A stretch of DNA of 64,000 nucleotides. It comes from Apiotrichum sp. Y4204 (Eukaryota > Basidiomycota > Tremellomycetes > Trichosporonales > Trichosporonaceae). Made by a program: the position numbers and the translations under genes. This document shows positions 1-10,618 of the stretch, one piece after another (position 1 is the first letter of the stretch; each line of letters begins with the position of its first letter). The stretch spans positions 248,001 through 312,000 of the forward strand of contig JAMYHL010000045.1 in the NCBI GenBank assembly GCA_025531455.1. Direction: 5' to 3'. The notes under the pieces were generated by a model. The model saw nothing but the letters and a program-made list of their open reading frames with translations, was not told where the DNA came from and ran no database searches.

Positions 1-816
1 GGAGCCAAGCTTGGTGAGTGTGCCAAAAGAAAACAACAGCTGACAATAGCCCACGCTCAGCCCGTCGTCGTTCAAGCAGCAGGCGTCATTGGCACCGGCG
101 ACAACAAGGATGTTCCAACACTGGGTGATTCAGTCATCCGCCGCGCATCTCTCAAAGCCAAGCGATGGAAGCAGAAGCTGGCCCTCCGTCATGCCGCAGA
201 GTTTGGCAACATTCTTCGCGCCGTCAAGCCAGTGTCCTGTGCAAGTGTGCCATACACGCCATCTTTTGCGCCAACATACAACTCTCAGGGTGCTTGCGGT
301 CTCGGCTATTATTCGACATTGGATATCATGCACGAGAACGCACGCCACAAGGAATGGCTCAAGCGATCGACGACAGTGACGGACGTTCCTGGAGAAGGAT
401 GGACGGGGTTGGCGGAAAAGGACACGGAAAGCAATACGAACGGTGGACCTTCGGACAAGGAAACGGCCGACGACATTCTCGAGAACAACACGGCGCTGAT
501 TGATGAGCTATTGATCTGGCAGGATCTGCGTGTCCGCAAGGGCGACTCGACGTGGGTCAGCGAACGTGAGCGTGCGGTAGCAGATGAGTTGTTCGAGTCC
601 CTCGCCAAGTTGGTGGAGTCTACGGATACCCCGCCATCAGCCCTGCTTCCAACAGACGTGAAAAAGTCGTCAATGGGACTGGCACATACCCTTGCACGCC
701 GCTTGCTGTCCACCGATGCGCCAGCAGTTCGCGGGACACTCGATGCACGTCGGCCACAGGCCTTGCACGACAACGTTACGATTCGTCTGCGCGCGCAGGC
801 GGCTGCCGCTGTTGGT

Positions 817-848
<32 letters not shown>

Positions 849-852
849 GCAG

Positions 853-893
<41 letters not shown>

Positions 894-1650
894 ACAACAA
901 CAGCAGCAGGCTGCTCTCGGTCTCAACGGCGTCCCTCAGTCGCCCCATGCGCAGCCCCCGAAAACCCCAGGGACCCCGAGTACTTATCATGTGTCACCAC
1001 AGATGCGGGAGGCGACACCGCAACACATGCCTCAACAGCAACGCGCATATTACCCAACGCCGCCAACTGCCAACAGGTCCTATCCCTCCAACATGCCCAT
1101 GATCCCCCAATCTCCGCAGGGGACTCCCATGCAGATGCGCATGCCACAAGGCTATCAGGTCGCCCCACAGGCCGGCAGCCCAGGCACCCCCGTTGGACAA
1201 GTCTACCATCGCCCCGGCTCCGCAGGCGGCGTGCCTCAGGGCGTACCGATGGGCGTCCCCGGTGGCGTCCAGTACCAGAACCAGGTGTACAACTACCAGC
1301 GGCAGCAGCAGCTCGCGCAAGCGTCACCGATCCTTCCGCCCGGCGTTAGCCCCCAGATGGCTGGCCTCGCAGGTCTCGGCATGGCGAACATGGGCGCAAT
1401 GGGCCACCCGCAAGGCCACCCGCAGGGTCATCCGCAAAGCCCGAGTCCAGCATCCGCAAATTACCCACAGCGCATGGTCGGCCCTGGCCCGTCGAACCTG
1501 CGGCAAAGCTACGGCCCGATGCCGACCGGGCTCCCGCCAGGAGTTCCGACGATGCCGGTCATGTACGGGTCCCCCGTGCCGATGCGAGTGCCCGGTGTGC
1601 CCGGCATGCCTGGCCAGATGTCCGGCCAGATGCCGATGCACCACCGGTGA
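1..1650 (+). CDS. PolyQ/Pro/Met-rich protein, 5' end missing
   Basis: The reading frame is open from the left edge, so the N-terminus lies outside the window. A donor (GTGAGT at 14) followed by CTGAC and AG acceptors at 49 or 60 suggests one intron at the edge. The visible protein has a basic helical stretch (RASLKAKRWKQKLALRHAAE), then a second conserved-looking helical segment (LIDELLIWQDLRVRKGD), then 31 glutamines and a long tail rich in Pro, Gly, Gln and Met. This composition is typical of fungal transcription or chromatin co-regulators. I do not recognise the family, and subunits of Sin3/Rpd3- or RSC-type complexes are only loose candidates. The frame is sound; the function is unknown. 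Confidence 0.75.
817..909 (+). repeat. CAG/CAA polyglutamine tract (31 codons)
   Basis: An uninterrupted run of 31 Gln codons, mixing CAG and CAA, lies inside the partial first gene. The mixed codons suggest selection for the amino-acid run rather than a pure slipped triplet. Its antisense reads as poly-Leu, which is a shadow. Confidence 0.97.
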
Positions 1651-2022
1651 GGCGAACAATGGAGAATCTGTCTTGGTGTTGCATAACGTCGGGGGATGGG
1701 AGAAGACGAGGGATGTTGTGGATATAGTCGTAATTCATACCACTGGAGATGCTGTAGGCACTGGGAGCATGTATCCATCGAGATATGGGATTGATAGTGG
1801 GTTGCTGCTGATGTATCTGCATACGCATGTGGTAGCTGTACATATCGCGAGGATGGTTGAGATCTCGATGTCGTCCCGGATATAGGATGGATGCCGGAAA
1901 TAGCCACGCGACTGGTTGCAATCCGCGATAATCCAGTGGCCAAAAACAAAACAAACCAAACCCAGAGTTGTTGCCTCCAGCTCATCACTGCCCCTCACAT
2001 CAAAACATCATTCTCTCCCACC
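1651..2022. other. Intergenic: 3' end of polyQ gene and DAM1 promoter
   Basis: No gene seen. The stretch should hold the 3' UTR of the upstream gene and, just before 2023, a CT/CA-rich leader for DAM1. Confidence 0.7.
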
Positions 2023-2984
2023 ATGCCCCCCTCTCACCCACTGCGCCGCATCTCAACCGGCTCCCTCTCCTCGCTAGCGCGGAGCACGGACCGGACGCAC
2101 GCGCCCTCCGACCTCGACTTTCTCCTCCCGGCGCTCACCGACCTCGTCGATGAAGCCGCCACGCTCTCGTCCAACGTTGCGCGCCTGAACGTCCTCCACG
2201 ACGCGCTGGGCAACTTTAACGAGGGTTTCGGCGCGTACCTCCACGCCATGAAGATGCATGCGTACAGCAGTAGCTGGGAGCAGGTGAGGAAGCGAGGGTA
2301 CAGCAGCAAAGCTGACATTAGGCGCCATCCGTAGAGACATGGGAACGCCTGCGCGACCTGATCGAGCCGGAACCGGAACCAGCGCCAGAGCCAGTGCCGC
2401 AGTCCACGACAGACGACGACGCGGTGTCGGTACCCCACACGGCCGATATGACATATATGACGGCGTACTCTGACGGCGAGTCGGCGGGCCCCAAGCGCGG
2501 CGCCGCGCGGGCCGCAGCGGGGCGGACGGGGATCCGGAAGCCGGGCGCCAGTGCCGCCGAGAAGCGCGCCCAGATGGCGGCGAAGCGGCGGCGGCAGGCG
2601 GAGATCTCGACGATCATCGACGCCCAGCTCCCGCTCGAGTACCGCGGGCGCGACGCGGATGCGCGCCTGTGCATGGAAAAAGTGATGGAGCGGCTGTGGG
2701 AGGGCGAGGGGCTTGCGAGTGAGTCCGCCCGGGGGGAGCTTTTTGCGCGTCGTGGTGTTTACCGCGAGCGAGACGTGTTTTTTGATGCTCTTGTTCATGG
2801 TTTCTAATACCCAGTTGGCGATATTGTCAAGCCGCCGGAAATGCCGCACCCGCGTGTCAACAAGTGTCTCATTGCGCTCGTGGCGAAGAAGCTTGTCGTG
2901 AAGAACACTGCAAAGGTGGGGAGTTTAACTGGGAGAGTGCTGACAGTCTAGGGAAAGACGCTGTACTCTTGGGCTGGGCAGTAG
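2023..2984 (+). CDS. DAM1: DASH/DAM1 complex subunit Dam1
   Basis: Kinetochore microtubule-coupling subunit of the DASH ring. Exons 2023-2283, 2322-2718, 2815-2915 and 2952-2984 give 263 aa; introns are 36-96 nt. The N-terminal 87 residues carry the Dam1 family signature: PLRRISTGSLSSL, then FLLPALTDLVDEAATL, then LHDALGNFNEGFGAYLHAMKM. A Pro/Glu linker and an Arg/Ala-rich stretch follow. Residues about 178-263 form an extra compact domain (LPLEYRGRD, then RVNKCLIALVAKKLVVKN, then KTLYSWAGQ) that reads like a winged helix: two helices, a recognition-like helix and a short wing. The first ATG follows a CT/CA-rich leader. Family assignment is firm; the fold of the tail is inference. Confidence 0.9.
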
Positions 2985-3313
2985 AGCGTGGTGGTGTGGT
3001 TGCGGGGACGCGGCGTTGAGCCGAGATGCCGGGTTGCTGCAGGGGTTTGGGCTGATTCCTGTGTTGGTGGTTAATCTAGGGGTAGTCATCTTGTACAACG
3101 GATGCAGCCAAGTACTGCATCGAGAGGGGGGTGCATCTATGGCTCGAGCGGGCAAGTATTATGGTCACGGTAACAGAGAGCGTTCTCGTTGGAGTCACAG
3201 AGTCGGACAGCAGTTTGGATCGTGGGTATCGGATCTGACCGAAGGGATCACTGTCATGTTGACGTCTACCCACAACCGTTACCTCACCACGACCTCACCA
3301 TCGCCCAGTCATC
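2985..3313. other. Intergenic: DAM1 3' end and hydrolase promoter
   Basis: No coding frame of merit. The last 50 bases are CA/TC-rich, like the leaders of neighbouring genes. Confidence 0.7.
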
Positions 3314-4506
3314 ATGTCCTCGCCTGCATCTTCACCGCCGGCGCGCAGGCCATTCCCACCCGTCCGCCCGGGATTCAGCGACCACGTCTTTGGCACAAAG
3401 CAAGGCATCGACCTCCCGCTACGCGTCTGGCCCCCGCGCGGCGGAGCGAGCGCGAGTGACAGGCCAGCGCCGTGGCTGCTCTGGCTTCACGGAGGTGGGC
3501 ACTCTTACCCCTGATCAAACAGGGACACTGACAACAGGCTCCTTTGCAGGCGGTAAATGGTCCGCCCCGACGGCGTGGGTGCCCCGAGCCTTCTGCGAGC
3601 GGGGGTACGCGGTCGTGAGCGTGGGCTACCGCCTCCTTCCGGACGTGACGCTCGCCGAGATTCTCGAGGACTGTGAGGACGCGCACGCGTGGTGCGTTGC
3701 GCACCTCCCAAAGCTGGTCGGTATCGATCCCCGGGGGTGCGTCGTCGGCGGGGCGAGTGCCGGCGGCACGGCGGCGACACTCCTCCCCTTTCGTATACCC
3801 GGATTGCGGGCGGTGGTAAATGTCTATGGGATGGTGGACGTGTTTGACCGCGTGCACCATGATCCCCTCCCGTTCCCCGTCGATCCGCCGGTCACGGACA
3901 CGCCGGAAGCGGACCTCGACGCGGACCTGCATGTGCGCAACCCGTGGCGTGCGCTGACCCAGGCGCCGTGGGTGACGGACGTCCCCCCCGCGGTCAGTCT
4001 GGAGGAATGCCGCGCGCATCTAGGACTCGCAGACTATGTCCCGACGCACGGGACGTACTACCGCATCGATCTGGTGAATTACATGACGCGGCGGCGGATC
4101 ATGCTCCGCCTCGCGCTCGATGCGGTGGGGCTCCCACGGGAGGAGTTTGAGAAACGGCTCGCACAGGTGGATACGCTTTCTCTGCTGGATACCGCTAGAG
4201 AATACCCGCCGACGTTTATGCTCAACGGCACGGCGGACAGGTATGTGCCTGTCCGCGAGCCGCGGAAGATGGCGGCCAAGCTGAGGAGCATGGGCGTTTC
4301 TGTCGGCGAGGTGTATCCCGAGGGAAAGGACCATGTCTTTGACTGGGAGATACAGGTGAGAGGACTGGGATACTTCTTCTGACTGACGACAGACGCCCGA
4401 GGACTGGGGGTGGAAAGAGTGCGTCGTGCCGCTCATGGACTTTGTCGACCACCACGCAAAGGACCACACCTCGGACGGTGGCAGGTGGCCGTGCTGCGTC
4501 ATGTAG
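3314..4506 (+). CDS. Alpha/beta hydrolase fold-3 family protein
   Basis: Exons 3314-3494, 3550-4355 and 4393-4506 give 366 aa. The oxyanion motif HGGG (residues 59-62) is rebuilt across intron 1. The nucleophile elbow GGASAGG has Ser130, and the acid/His region ends in TADRYVPV and GKDHVFDW. These place it in the HGGG-type (hormone-sensitive-lipase-like) alpha/beta hydrolases, which cleave esters or amides of small substrates. No signal peptide or membrane segment is visible, so it is probably cytosolic. It has no functionally linked neighbours. Substrate cannot be told from sequence. Intron 2 is only 37 nt. Confidence 0.85.
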
Positions 4507-4745
4507 CTTGTAGCTATGCTCTTATGCTATGCATATCGCAGCAATCATGTCCTTTATCAATACGTCTGTGTCCTCTATCAATTGCGATGGCACCGTCGTC
4601 TCGACTGACCTCTTGTGTTTACCCGAGAGATACACCTAATCCCCCAGGACATGCCCAGGCTGTTGTTGCACATCCCGTGATCGTGACGTCGCTCCAACTC
4701 GACACCACCCACTTCACACCCTCCCGCCCATCGCCACCCATCCAC

Positions 4746-5707
4746 ATGCAACATTTCCGCCTCCGCATCTCGGCCCTACCCACACTCCGGCGAGCAGCGA
4801 GCACCATGACGATCGAGACGTCCAAGCTCAGCGGTACGTGGATTGCCAGATTGTCCTCCGGGGCGGAGCACAAACTGTGGCTTGGCGTCGTGGTGTCGTG
4901 CGGTGCTTCGCGAACGACAGAAGTATTGCGAGGTGTTCTCCTGCACACATTTCTGTTCTTCACGCTTCGGTGACCAGACCATCGCATTCTATATTCACTG
5001 CGTCTGATGCCACCGCGATACTGCAACCTTCTCGCACCGCAGCCGTCCACTAACACCCAGTCCTCCACGGGCCCCTCCAGCCAAACACACGGCCAGGCGA
5101 CGCGTCCCACCCCACCGGGTTCTACCGCGACGGATACTGCTGGGGCGAGAGCGACGACCGCGGCAGGCACTACGTCGCGGGCATTGTGACCAAGGAGTTT
5201 TTGGAGTTCAGCAAGGACCAGGGTGCGTTGGGAGCAGCTGGCAGCGATCGCCGTCTCAAGCTGTCCACTCCCGCTCGGGCTTGCCGCTGACGGACCAGGC
5301 AACGACCTCTCGTCCCCGCGCCCGGGGTTTGACGGGCTCAAGGAGGGCTGCCGGTGGTGTCTCTGCGTCGAGCGGTGCGTATCAAACTGGACTAGCGAAT
5401 GATGTCTGACCTCTAGGTGGAAGGAGGCGCTCATGGCTTCTGAGCGACGTGGCCCCCGCGTTGTCCCCAAGTAAGATAAACATTGCTTTCCCAGCTGACA
5501 TGCAGAGTAGACCTCGCGGCCACGGCGATGGACACGCTGCGCTGGATTCACATGGACGATCTGCTGCGGTTCAAGTGGCGGCCCGAGGAGGATGCCCCCG
5601 CGGCGGAGCAGCGCGAGGAGAATGGCAACAGCGGCAACGACGAGCCGCCCGAAGGCGGAAACTGGGCATACCGCCGCGGCTACGGCTTCCGGGGGTTCAT
5701 GCGGTAG
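4746..5707 (+). CDS. DUF2237 family protein, probably mitochondrial
   Basis: Exons 4746-4833, 5061-5222, 5299-5374, 5417-5470 and 5506-5707 give 193 aa. The core matches the DUF2237 family, common in bacteria: LHGPLQP, GFYRDGYCWG, then EFLEFSKDQGNDLSSPRPGF, then CRWCLCVERWKEAL and a final ATAMDTLRW segment. The two conserved Cys of WCLC are present. The function of DUF2237 proteins is not established. Starting at 4746 adds 20 residues rich in Arg, Ser and Leu without acids (MQHFRLRISALPTLRRAAS), which look like a mitochondrial presequence. An in-frame ATG at 4806 would give a cytosolic form. Intron 1 (227 nt) is unusually long here, while the last intron is 35 nt. Confidence 0.85.
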
Positions 5708-6229
5708 TGTAGCAAGTATTTATAAACCAAACTCCAAGAGCTCATGCATGTACAATCGTTGTCTGCGAGGGAGTACGGTGTGCCGGTGGTCGTGCTGGGG
5801 GTCGTGCTGGCTGGGTGGCCACTAAGCTCTCTCTGCTGGCGATTGGCCACTCGTCGTTGGCCACCGCCACCCATTTTGGCCACTCCACCTCCACCCCCCA
5901 ATCTCCTCGGCGCGGCGCGGCTGTTGCACCCCAGGCACGGACCCCGCGGCTGTTACTGGTACGCTTCCCTCCACTCACAAGAAAACAATTTCGGAAATCG
6001 GGATAACTTTTGCCTCGCTCAACTGCGCTGTGCAATCAAGATGTATGCCGGTATCCGCGATACAAACGTTTGTTGGTTTCTGTTTCTCTTTCACACTACC
6101 TCTTGCTCATCTCCGGCCTCTGGCTCGCACGCGCACGGCCCCAAAGGCGGCATCCATACGCGCAACGAAAAAAAAAAGAGCCCCTTGGCCCAAAAGGCGT
6201 GAATCACCCGACGCTGCCTTCTCATCACC
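5708..6229. promoter_or_regulatory. TAZ1 upstream region with TGGCCAC motif cluster
   Basis: No gene seen. Four copies of TGGCCAC lie on one strand at 5816-5822, 5844-5850, 5858-5864 and 5877-5883. The block ends in an A9 run (6170-6178) shortly before the ATG. A binding role for the repeated heptamer is inference. Confidence 0.45.
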
Positions 6230-7537
6230 ATGGCCCCGCCCCCGGCCTCTGTCGCCTCGGCAGCGACGCTGTCGAGCATCGCGCTCGCGTCCAAGGCGTT
6301 CCTCACCCTCTCGACGCAGGAGTACAAGGTGCACGGGATGGAGCACCTCCTGCGCGCGCTCAGGGGGGAGAGTAATCCGCTCCGTGGGGAGGGGGAGAAG
6401 AAGGAGATTATGCGCGAGGGGAGTCTGCCGCGGCGGGGGATCGTTACTGGTGCGTCTAGAGAAGGGAGAGGAGATAGAAGGACGGAGAGCACGGAGAGCT
6501 GACTTTGTGATAGTGTGTAACCACAACTCGGTCGTTGATGACCCCATGGTGAGCTCGCACTGATTTGTTATTTGTTGACAGCAGATGTGGGCCGCTCTCC
6601 CGATTTCGACCTTTTTCCCATTTGCGCGCGCGTCGCATACCTGCCACAATCTGCGGTGGACGCTCGGAGGTGGGTCTCGAGTCTAGGGATCTATAGAGGT
6701 GCAGAGGGAGTCGTCGTGCCCAGCACTCGTCACGTCTCAGATCGCGCCCTGTCCACCACTATTGAATTCCTCACTCTCGCGCCCTGTCCACCGCTATTGA
6801 ATTCCTCACTCACGCCAGCCTCGGATATCATGTTCACTTCCCCGCCGCTGAGCAAGTTCTTCACTTTGGGCCAGGTGATCGAGACAGTGCGCGGCGGGGG
6901 CATCTACCAGCCGGCAGTGGATACCGCAATCAAGCGCGTCGAGACGGGTGGCTGGGTGGGTTGGGGGATTGGCGCGGTGCTGACGCCTCAGATCCACATC
7001 TTCCCGGAGGGCAAGGTTAACCAGGCCAAGCCGAACCCTTCTGGCGGGCTGCATCGCTTCAAGTGGGGAGTGTGAGTACAACCCTACTTGGGCTGGTTGA
7101 TTCCCGCGTCACTCGGCACTCGGAAGAGACAGAGGCTGACCATCAGCGGCCGCATCATCATGGACTCGAGCGTCATGCCCGAAGTCATCCCGATGTGGAT
7201 ATCGGGCTTTGACCAGATCATGAACGAGCACCGGGGTGCGCCGCGCTTTGTCCCGCGCCCCGGGGCCAAGATTAGTGTTACCGTCGGCGAGCCGATTACG
7301 GGGCGCGTGCAGCCGCTTGTCGAGGCGTTCAAGCGGGGGCGGGACGAGGGGACGGGAGACGACGATCCGACCAAGACGCGTATCAAGGTCGTTGATGTGC
7401 TGCAGGACGCGGTGCGCAGTCTTGGAGAAGCGGTGGAACATAGGGAAGGGAGGTTTGAGACTGGCGAGTGGAGCCAGTCGAGGCCACGGAGTGAGGTCGA
7501 GGCCTCGAGACCGGCGCCAACGCCCATACATCAGTAG
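6230..7537 (+). CDS. TAZ1: Tafazzin, cardiolipin-remodelling transacylase
   Basis: Transfers acyl chains between phospholipids and monolysocardiolipin at mitochondrial membranes. Exons 6230-6449, 6514-6548, 6585-6669, 6819-6955, 6992-7071 and 7147-7537 give 315 aa. The HX4D acyltransferase motif is NHNSVVDDP (His77, Asp82). It is followed by LRWTLGASDIMFTS, by GGGIYQ and by the substrate-binding motif HIFPEGKVNQ, then RFKWGVGRII, all in tafazzin order. The 36-nt intron 6956-6991 is a multiple of three and free of stops, yet removing it restores the family spacing between the Trp and HIFPEGKV. Intron 3 (149 nt) contains a tandem duplication. It is convergent with RBX1, 171 nt away. Confidence 0.94.
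6742..6811 (+). repeat. 35-nt tandem duplication inside TAZ1 intron 3
   Basis: Two adjacent 35-nt copies (6742-6776 and 6777-6811) start with TCGCGCCCTGTCCACC and end with GAATTCCTCACTC. They differ at one base. The second copy ends just before the intron acceptor, so the duplication also copies the 3' part of the intron. Confidence 0.93.
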
Positions 7538-7708
7538 ATTCTTAGACATTATACACGCATACACTTGCTTTGGGAACACTGAGAACGCAATGCGACAGAC
7601 AATCCGTCATGATGGTGCAGTTTATACATCTCGATCGTACACAGGTTGAAGCCAACGTCTCGTCATGGAGGAAAACACGGCGATCCATAGCGCACTCGGC
7701 GCCGTCGC

Positions 7709-8474
7709 TCAACGGCCGTAACGGTGGAGTTCCCACTGACGGCTGGGGAGTTAGAGTTGTGCGAGACTCGCGGGGTGTCAGTACGTACTTGTCCAGAGGG
7801 CACACTGTGTGTGTCAGCAGAAGAAACGGAATGGGCAGCACGCAGATCACGTACCTTGGCGAGTTTTCAGCCAACGCGAGATGCAGTGGAAGTGGAAGGC
7901 GTGCTGAAGGGTTAGCATAGAAGTGAGAAGTGTAAGGTCAGAGGTCGAGAGAAGCATCGATAAGGGATCTCAATCCAGACATCCATCCCCCAGCTGCCAA
8001 ACATCCTTCCCTGCCACTTGCAGCTGACCACACGACTCGACTCACGTTACAAATACCCCATGCAACGGTGCACCCCTCATTCTCGGCGCCCTGGTTCGCC
8101 TGGCACTCGATACCTGCCGTCAGCACCCCATTATCCGCATTATCGCTGCCTCCGCCGCCACCCGCCGGGCGACGACTCGCGCACTCACACAGGTCCATGA
8201 TGTGGTTGCGGCAGATGGCGCAGTTGTCGACGACAATATCTACGGTGTGAGTCCCTCTCCGATCGGAGCCCAGCAGTACATACCCCACGCCCAGAGCGCG
8301 ACGGCGTTCCACTACCCATCAGCACAATCACAACAAAGGAAGACAGCTCGCTCAGAGCCATTGCCACTCGCGAGCAGCCTGGACATGCGGCTCGCAGACT
8401 CGCTGGCTCACCTTCTTGACCTCGAAGCGCGGTTTCTTGTCCTTGGCCGGGGTGTCGATGTCCATGGCTGACAT
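7709..8474 (-). CDS. RBX1: RING-box protein Rbx1/Hrt1 (cullin-RING E3 subunit)
   Basis: RING-H2 subunit that recruits E2 enzymes to SCF and other cullin ligases. Seven exons on the minus strand: 8474-8412, 8311-8284, 8239-8189, 8113-8046, 7903-7855, 7804-7789 and 7742-7709, giving 102 aa. The order [85 protein letters not shown] is canonical, with all zinc ligands kept. Length is close to the human protein. One exon is only 16 nt. It is divergent from OGG1 over 257 nt. Confidence 0.96.
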
Positions 8475-8731
8475 GGTGGTGAGTGTGATGAGGAGATGGA
8501 TGGAGGGTGAGCGGAAAGCAGAAATCGATGTCGAGGGTAGTGTGAGCCCGACCGGTGCTGACTGCTCGAGTGACGCGTACTGTTACAGCCTGGGGCGTGG
8601 TGGAGGACTGTGTGGTGGTGGACGGAGCCAAAACGACGTCGCCACAAAACAGTCACCCCCCAGGATATACACAAACCGCCCTTATCGAGCATCGGACAAT
8701 TTCCACAGAGTTTGCAACTGCATCTCCCTTC

Positions 8732-10205
8732 ATGTCTTCAGCCGCACCAGCACTCAAGCGGCTCGCCCGCCCGCCCTTTCCAAGCGGCTGGGCCTCGCTT
8801 CCTCTAACGCCCGCGAATCTGACACTGGCGAACACGCTGCCAGTCGGCCAGTCCTTCCTGTGGCACCGGCACGCGCTCCCGAGCTCGAGCTTGAGTCCGA
8901 GTCCGAGTCCTTCGAGTCCGCGGGAAGAGTTTGCGCGCGCAATAACAAATCCGCCGCGGGTGGTGTGTCTCCGACAAACAGATACAGATCTGTACTATAC
9001 CGCAATATACCCCGATGGCACGCATAAATGGGACGAAGACCAAAGGGCCGGGACAACACGACGCTGGCTGGAGGATTACTTCCAGCTCGCACAGTATCCC
9101 GACCTCGAGGAGCTGTATGCCTCCTGGCGGGTGCGGGATCCCCAGTTCTTTGGCGCGGTGCCACTGCATTCCCGGGCAGTGGGCGTGCGCGTGCTCCGCC
9201 AGGATCCATGGGAGTGTCTCATCGCGTAAGCTGTTATCCTTTTATCGGAGCTCACGCCAGATTTATCACGTCGGCGAACAACAATATCAGCCGGATCACG
9301 TCGCTCCTGCACAAGCTCTGCGCGCACTTTTCCCCGCCCCTCCTCTCCCTCGAGAATCCCGATGGTGGAGCCTCGACGACATACTACCCCTTCCCCGCCG
9401 CCGAGTCCTTTCCGACCAAAGGGCTCGAGCCGCTCCTCCGCGAAATGGGATTCGGGTACCGCGCCGGATATCTTGCGTCGTCGCTCGCGCACCTCCGTGC
9501 GCGCGCGCCGGAGTCCGTCGAGGCCGAGCTCCTGCGCTGGCGCACCCTCCCCCTCGACGAGCTCCGTGCCGAGCTGCTGCAGCTCAAGGGCGTCGGGCGC
9601 AAAGTCGCCGACTGCGTGATGCTCATGTGCATGGACCAGGTATGTACCTGCGTATTCTCTGCATTTTAGGGCAGTACTGATCTTTCCAGGAGTCGCTCGT
9701 GCCCATCGATACGCACATCTACGCCATCGCGACGCGCCACCCAGCGCTTCCCGCGCGCCTCCGCAAGCCCAAGTTTGCGACCGCGCTGTACGACCCTGTG
9801 CAGGCGTTCCTCGCTGAGCGGTGGGGCCCCCTGGGGGGATGGTGCCAGGCCGTCGTGTTTGCTGCCGAACTTGAGCGGCGGGCGGGGACGGGTAGTGCGG
9901 AGAAGGCGGGGAAGAAGGTGGTAACCGAGATCGAGGCGGTCGCAATGATCGAGAGGATTCAGGAGCTCAAGACCGAGGTCGAGGCGGCGAGGGAGGGTTT
10001 CAGGAGGGCGTGCGAGGAGACGAAGGAGGGGATCAACGCGGACTTTGAGGCGGCTATAGTGTCGATCAAGGAGTTCAAGGAAGATGTCAGGATGATCGTC
10101 GGGGAGAGAGTTGAGGACGGGGAGGACGCGAAGGATATGTCCTCGGTGAAACGCGAGGCCTCCCCCGCGCCGTCTCGCAGGTCGAGCAAGCGTACCAGAC
10201 GATGA
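8732..10205 (+). CDS. OGG1: 8-oxoguanine DNA glycosylase/AP lyase Ogg1
   Basis: Base-excision-repair glycosylase removing 8-oxoG opposite C. Exons 8732-9225, 9261-9639 and 9690-10205 give 462 aa. The N-terminal OGG domain (LANTLPVGQSFLWHR, DPWECLIAFITSANNNISRI) is followed by the helix-hairpin-helix LKGVGRKVADCV with catalytic Lys279. The PIDTH motif carries catalytic Asp298; the spacing of 19 equals that of human Lys249/Asp268. After the glycosylase core ends near residue 357, about 100 extra residues follow: a charged, probably coiled-coil segment (about 365-435) and a basic Ser/Arg tail ending SKRTRR, a possible nuclear signal. It is convergent with VCX1. Confidence 0.95.
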
Positions 10206-10618
10206 GATTACAGACAGCCGGTTATAGACATGTACATTCCTTGTAAAGCCTGTTGTGATGTCCATGCCACCCTCGTATTCCGTTCTTAATTGCCGATGGA
10301 ATGGCAATGTATGAGTGCCAATGAGTCAAGGTCCGTGAGTGTGGGCGCCCGGTTGAATCGAGTGAGATAAGACTCGGAATGCGATGGGCCACGGCGATGT
10401 CTGCTGAGCTGTCCAGTTGCATCGACTAGAAAGGAGGCTGCATTTCTTATACCCAGTCAGGTGCATGTATATACGGAAAGGGTTACTTGTGACTTGCGTC
10501 GTGGGCGCAAAGCGCGAAGGGGATCGTGATAAGCGAAGCGCGGAGCAGCAGGGCAGCACCAGACTGCCGATACTGCATCCTGTGATTCGCGAACAGAGCA
10601 CGGGTTGAGACCCGGCAA
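10206..10618. other. Convergent 3' spacer between OGG1 and VCX1
   Basis: Only the two 3' ends meet here. No supported gene or RNA. Confidence 0.7.

Noticed and set aside
670..990. Minus-strand frame with a long poly-Leu run
   Set aside because: It is the antisense of the CAG/CAA polyglutamine tract and has no other protein-like features.
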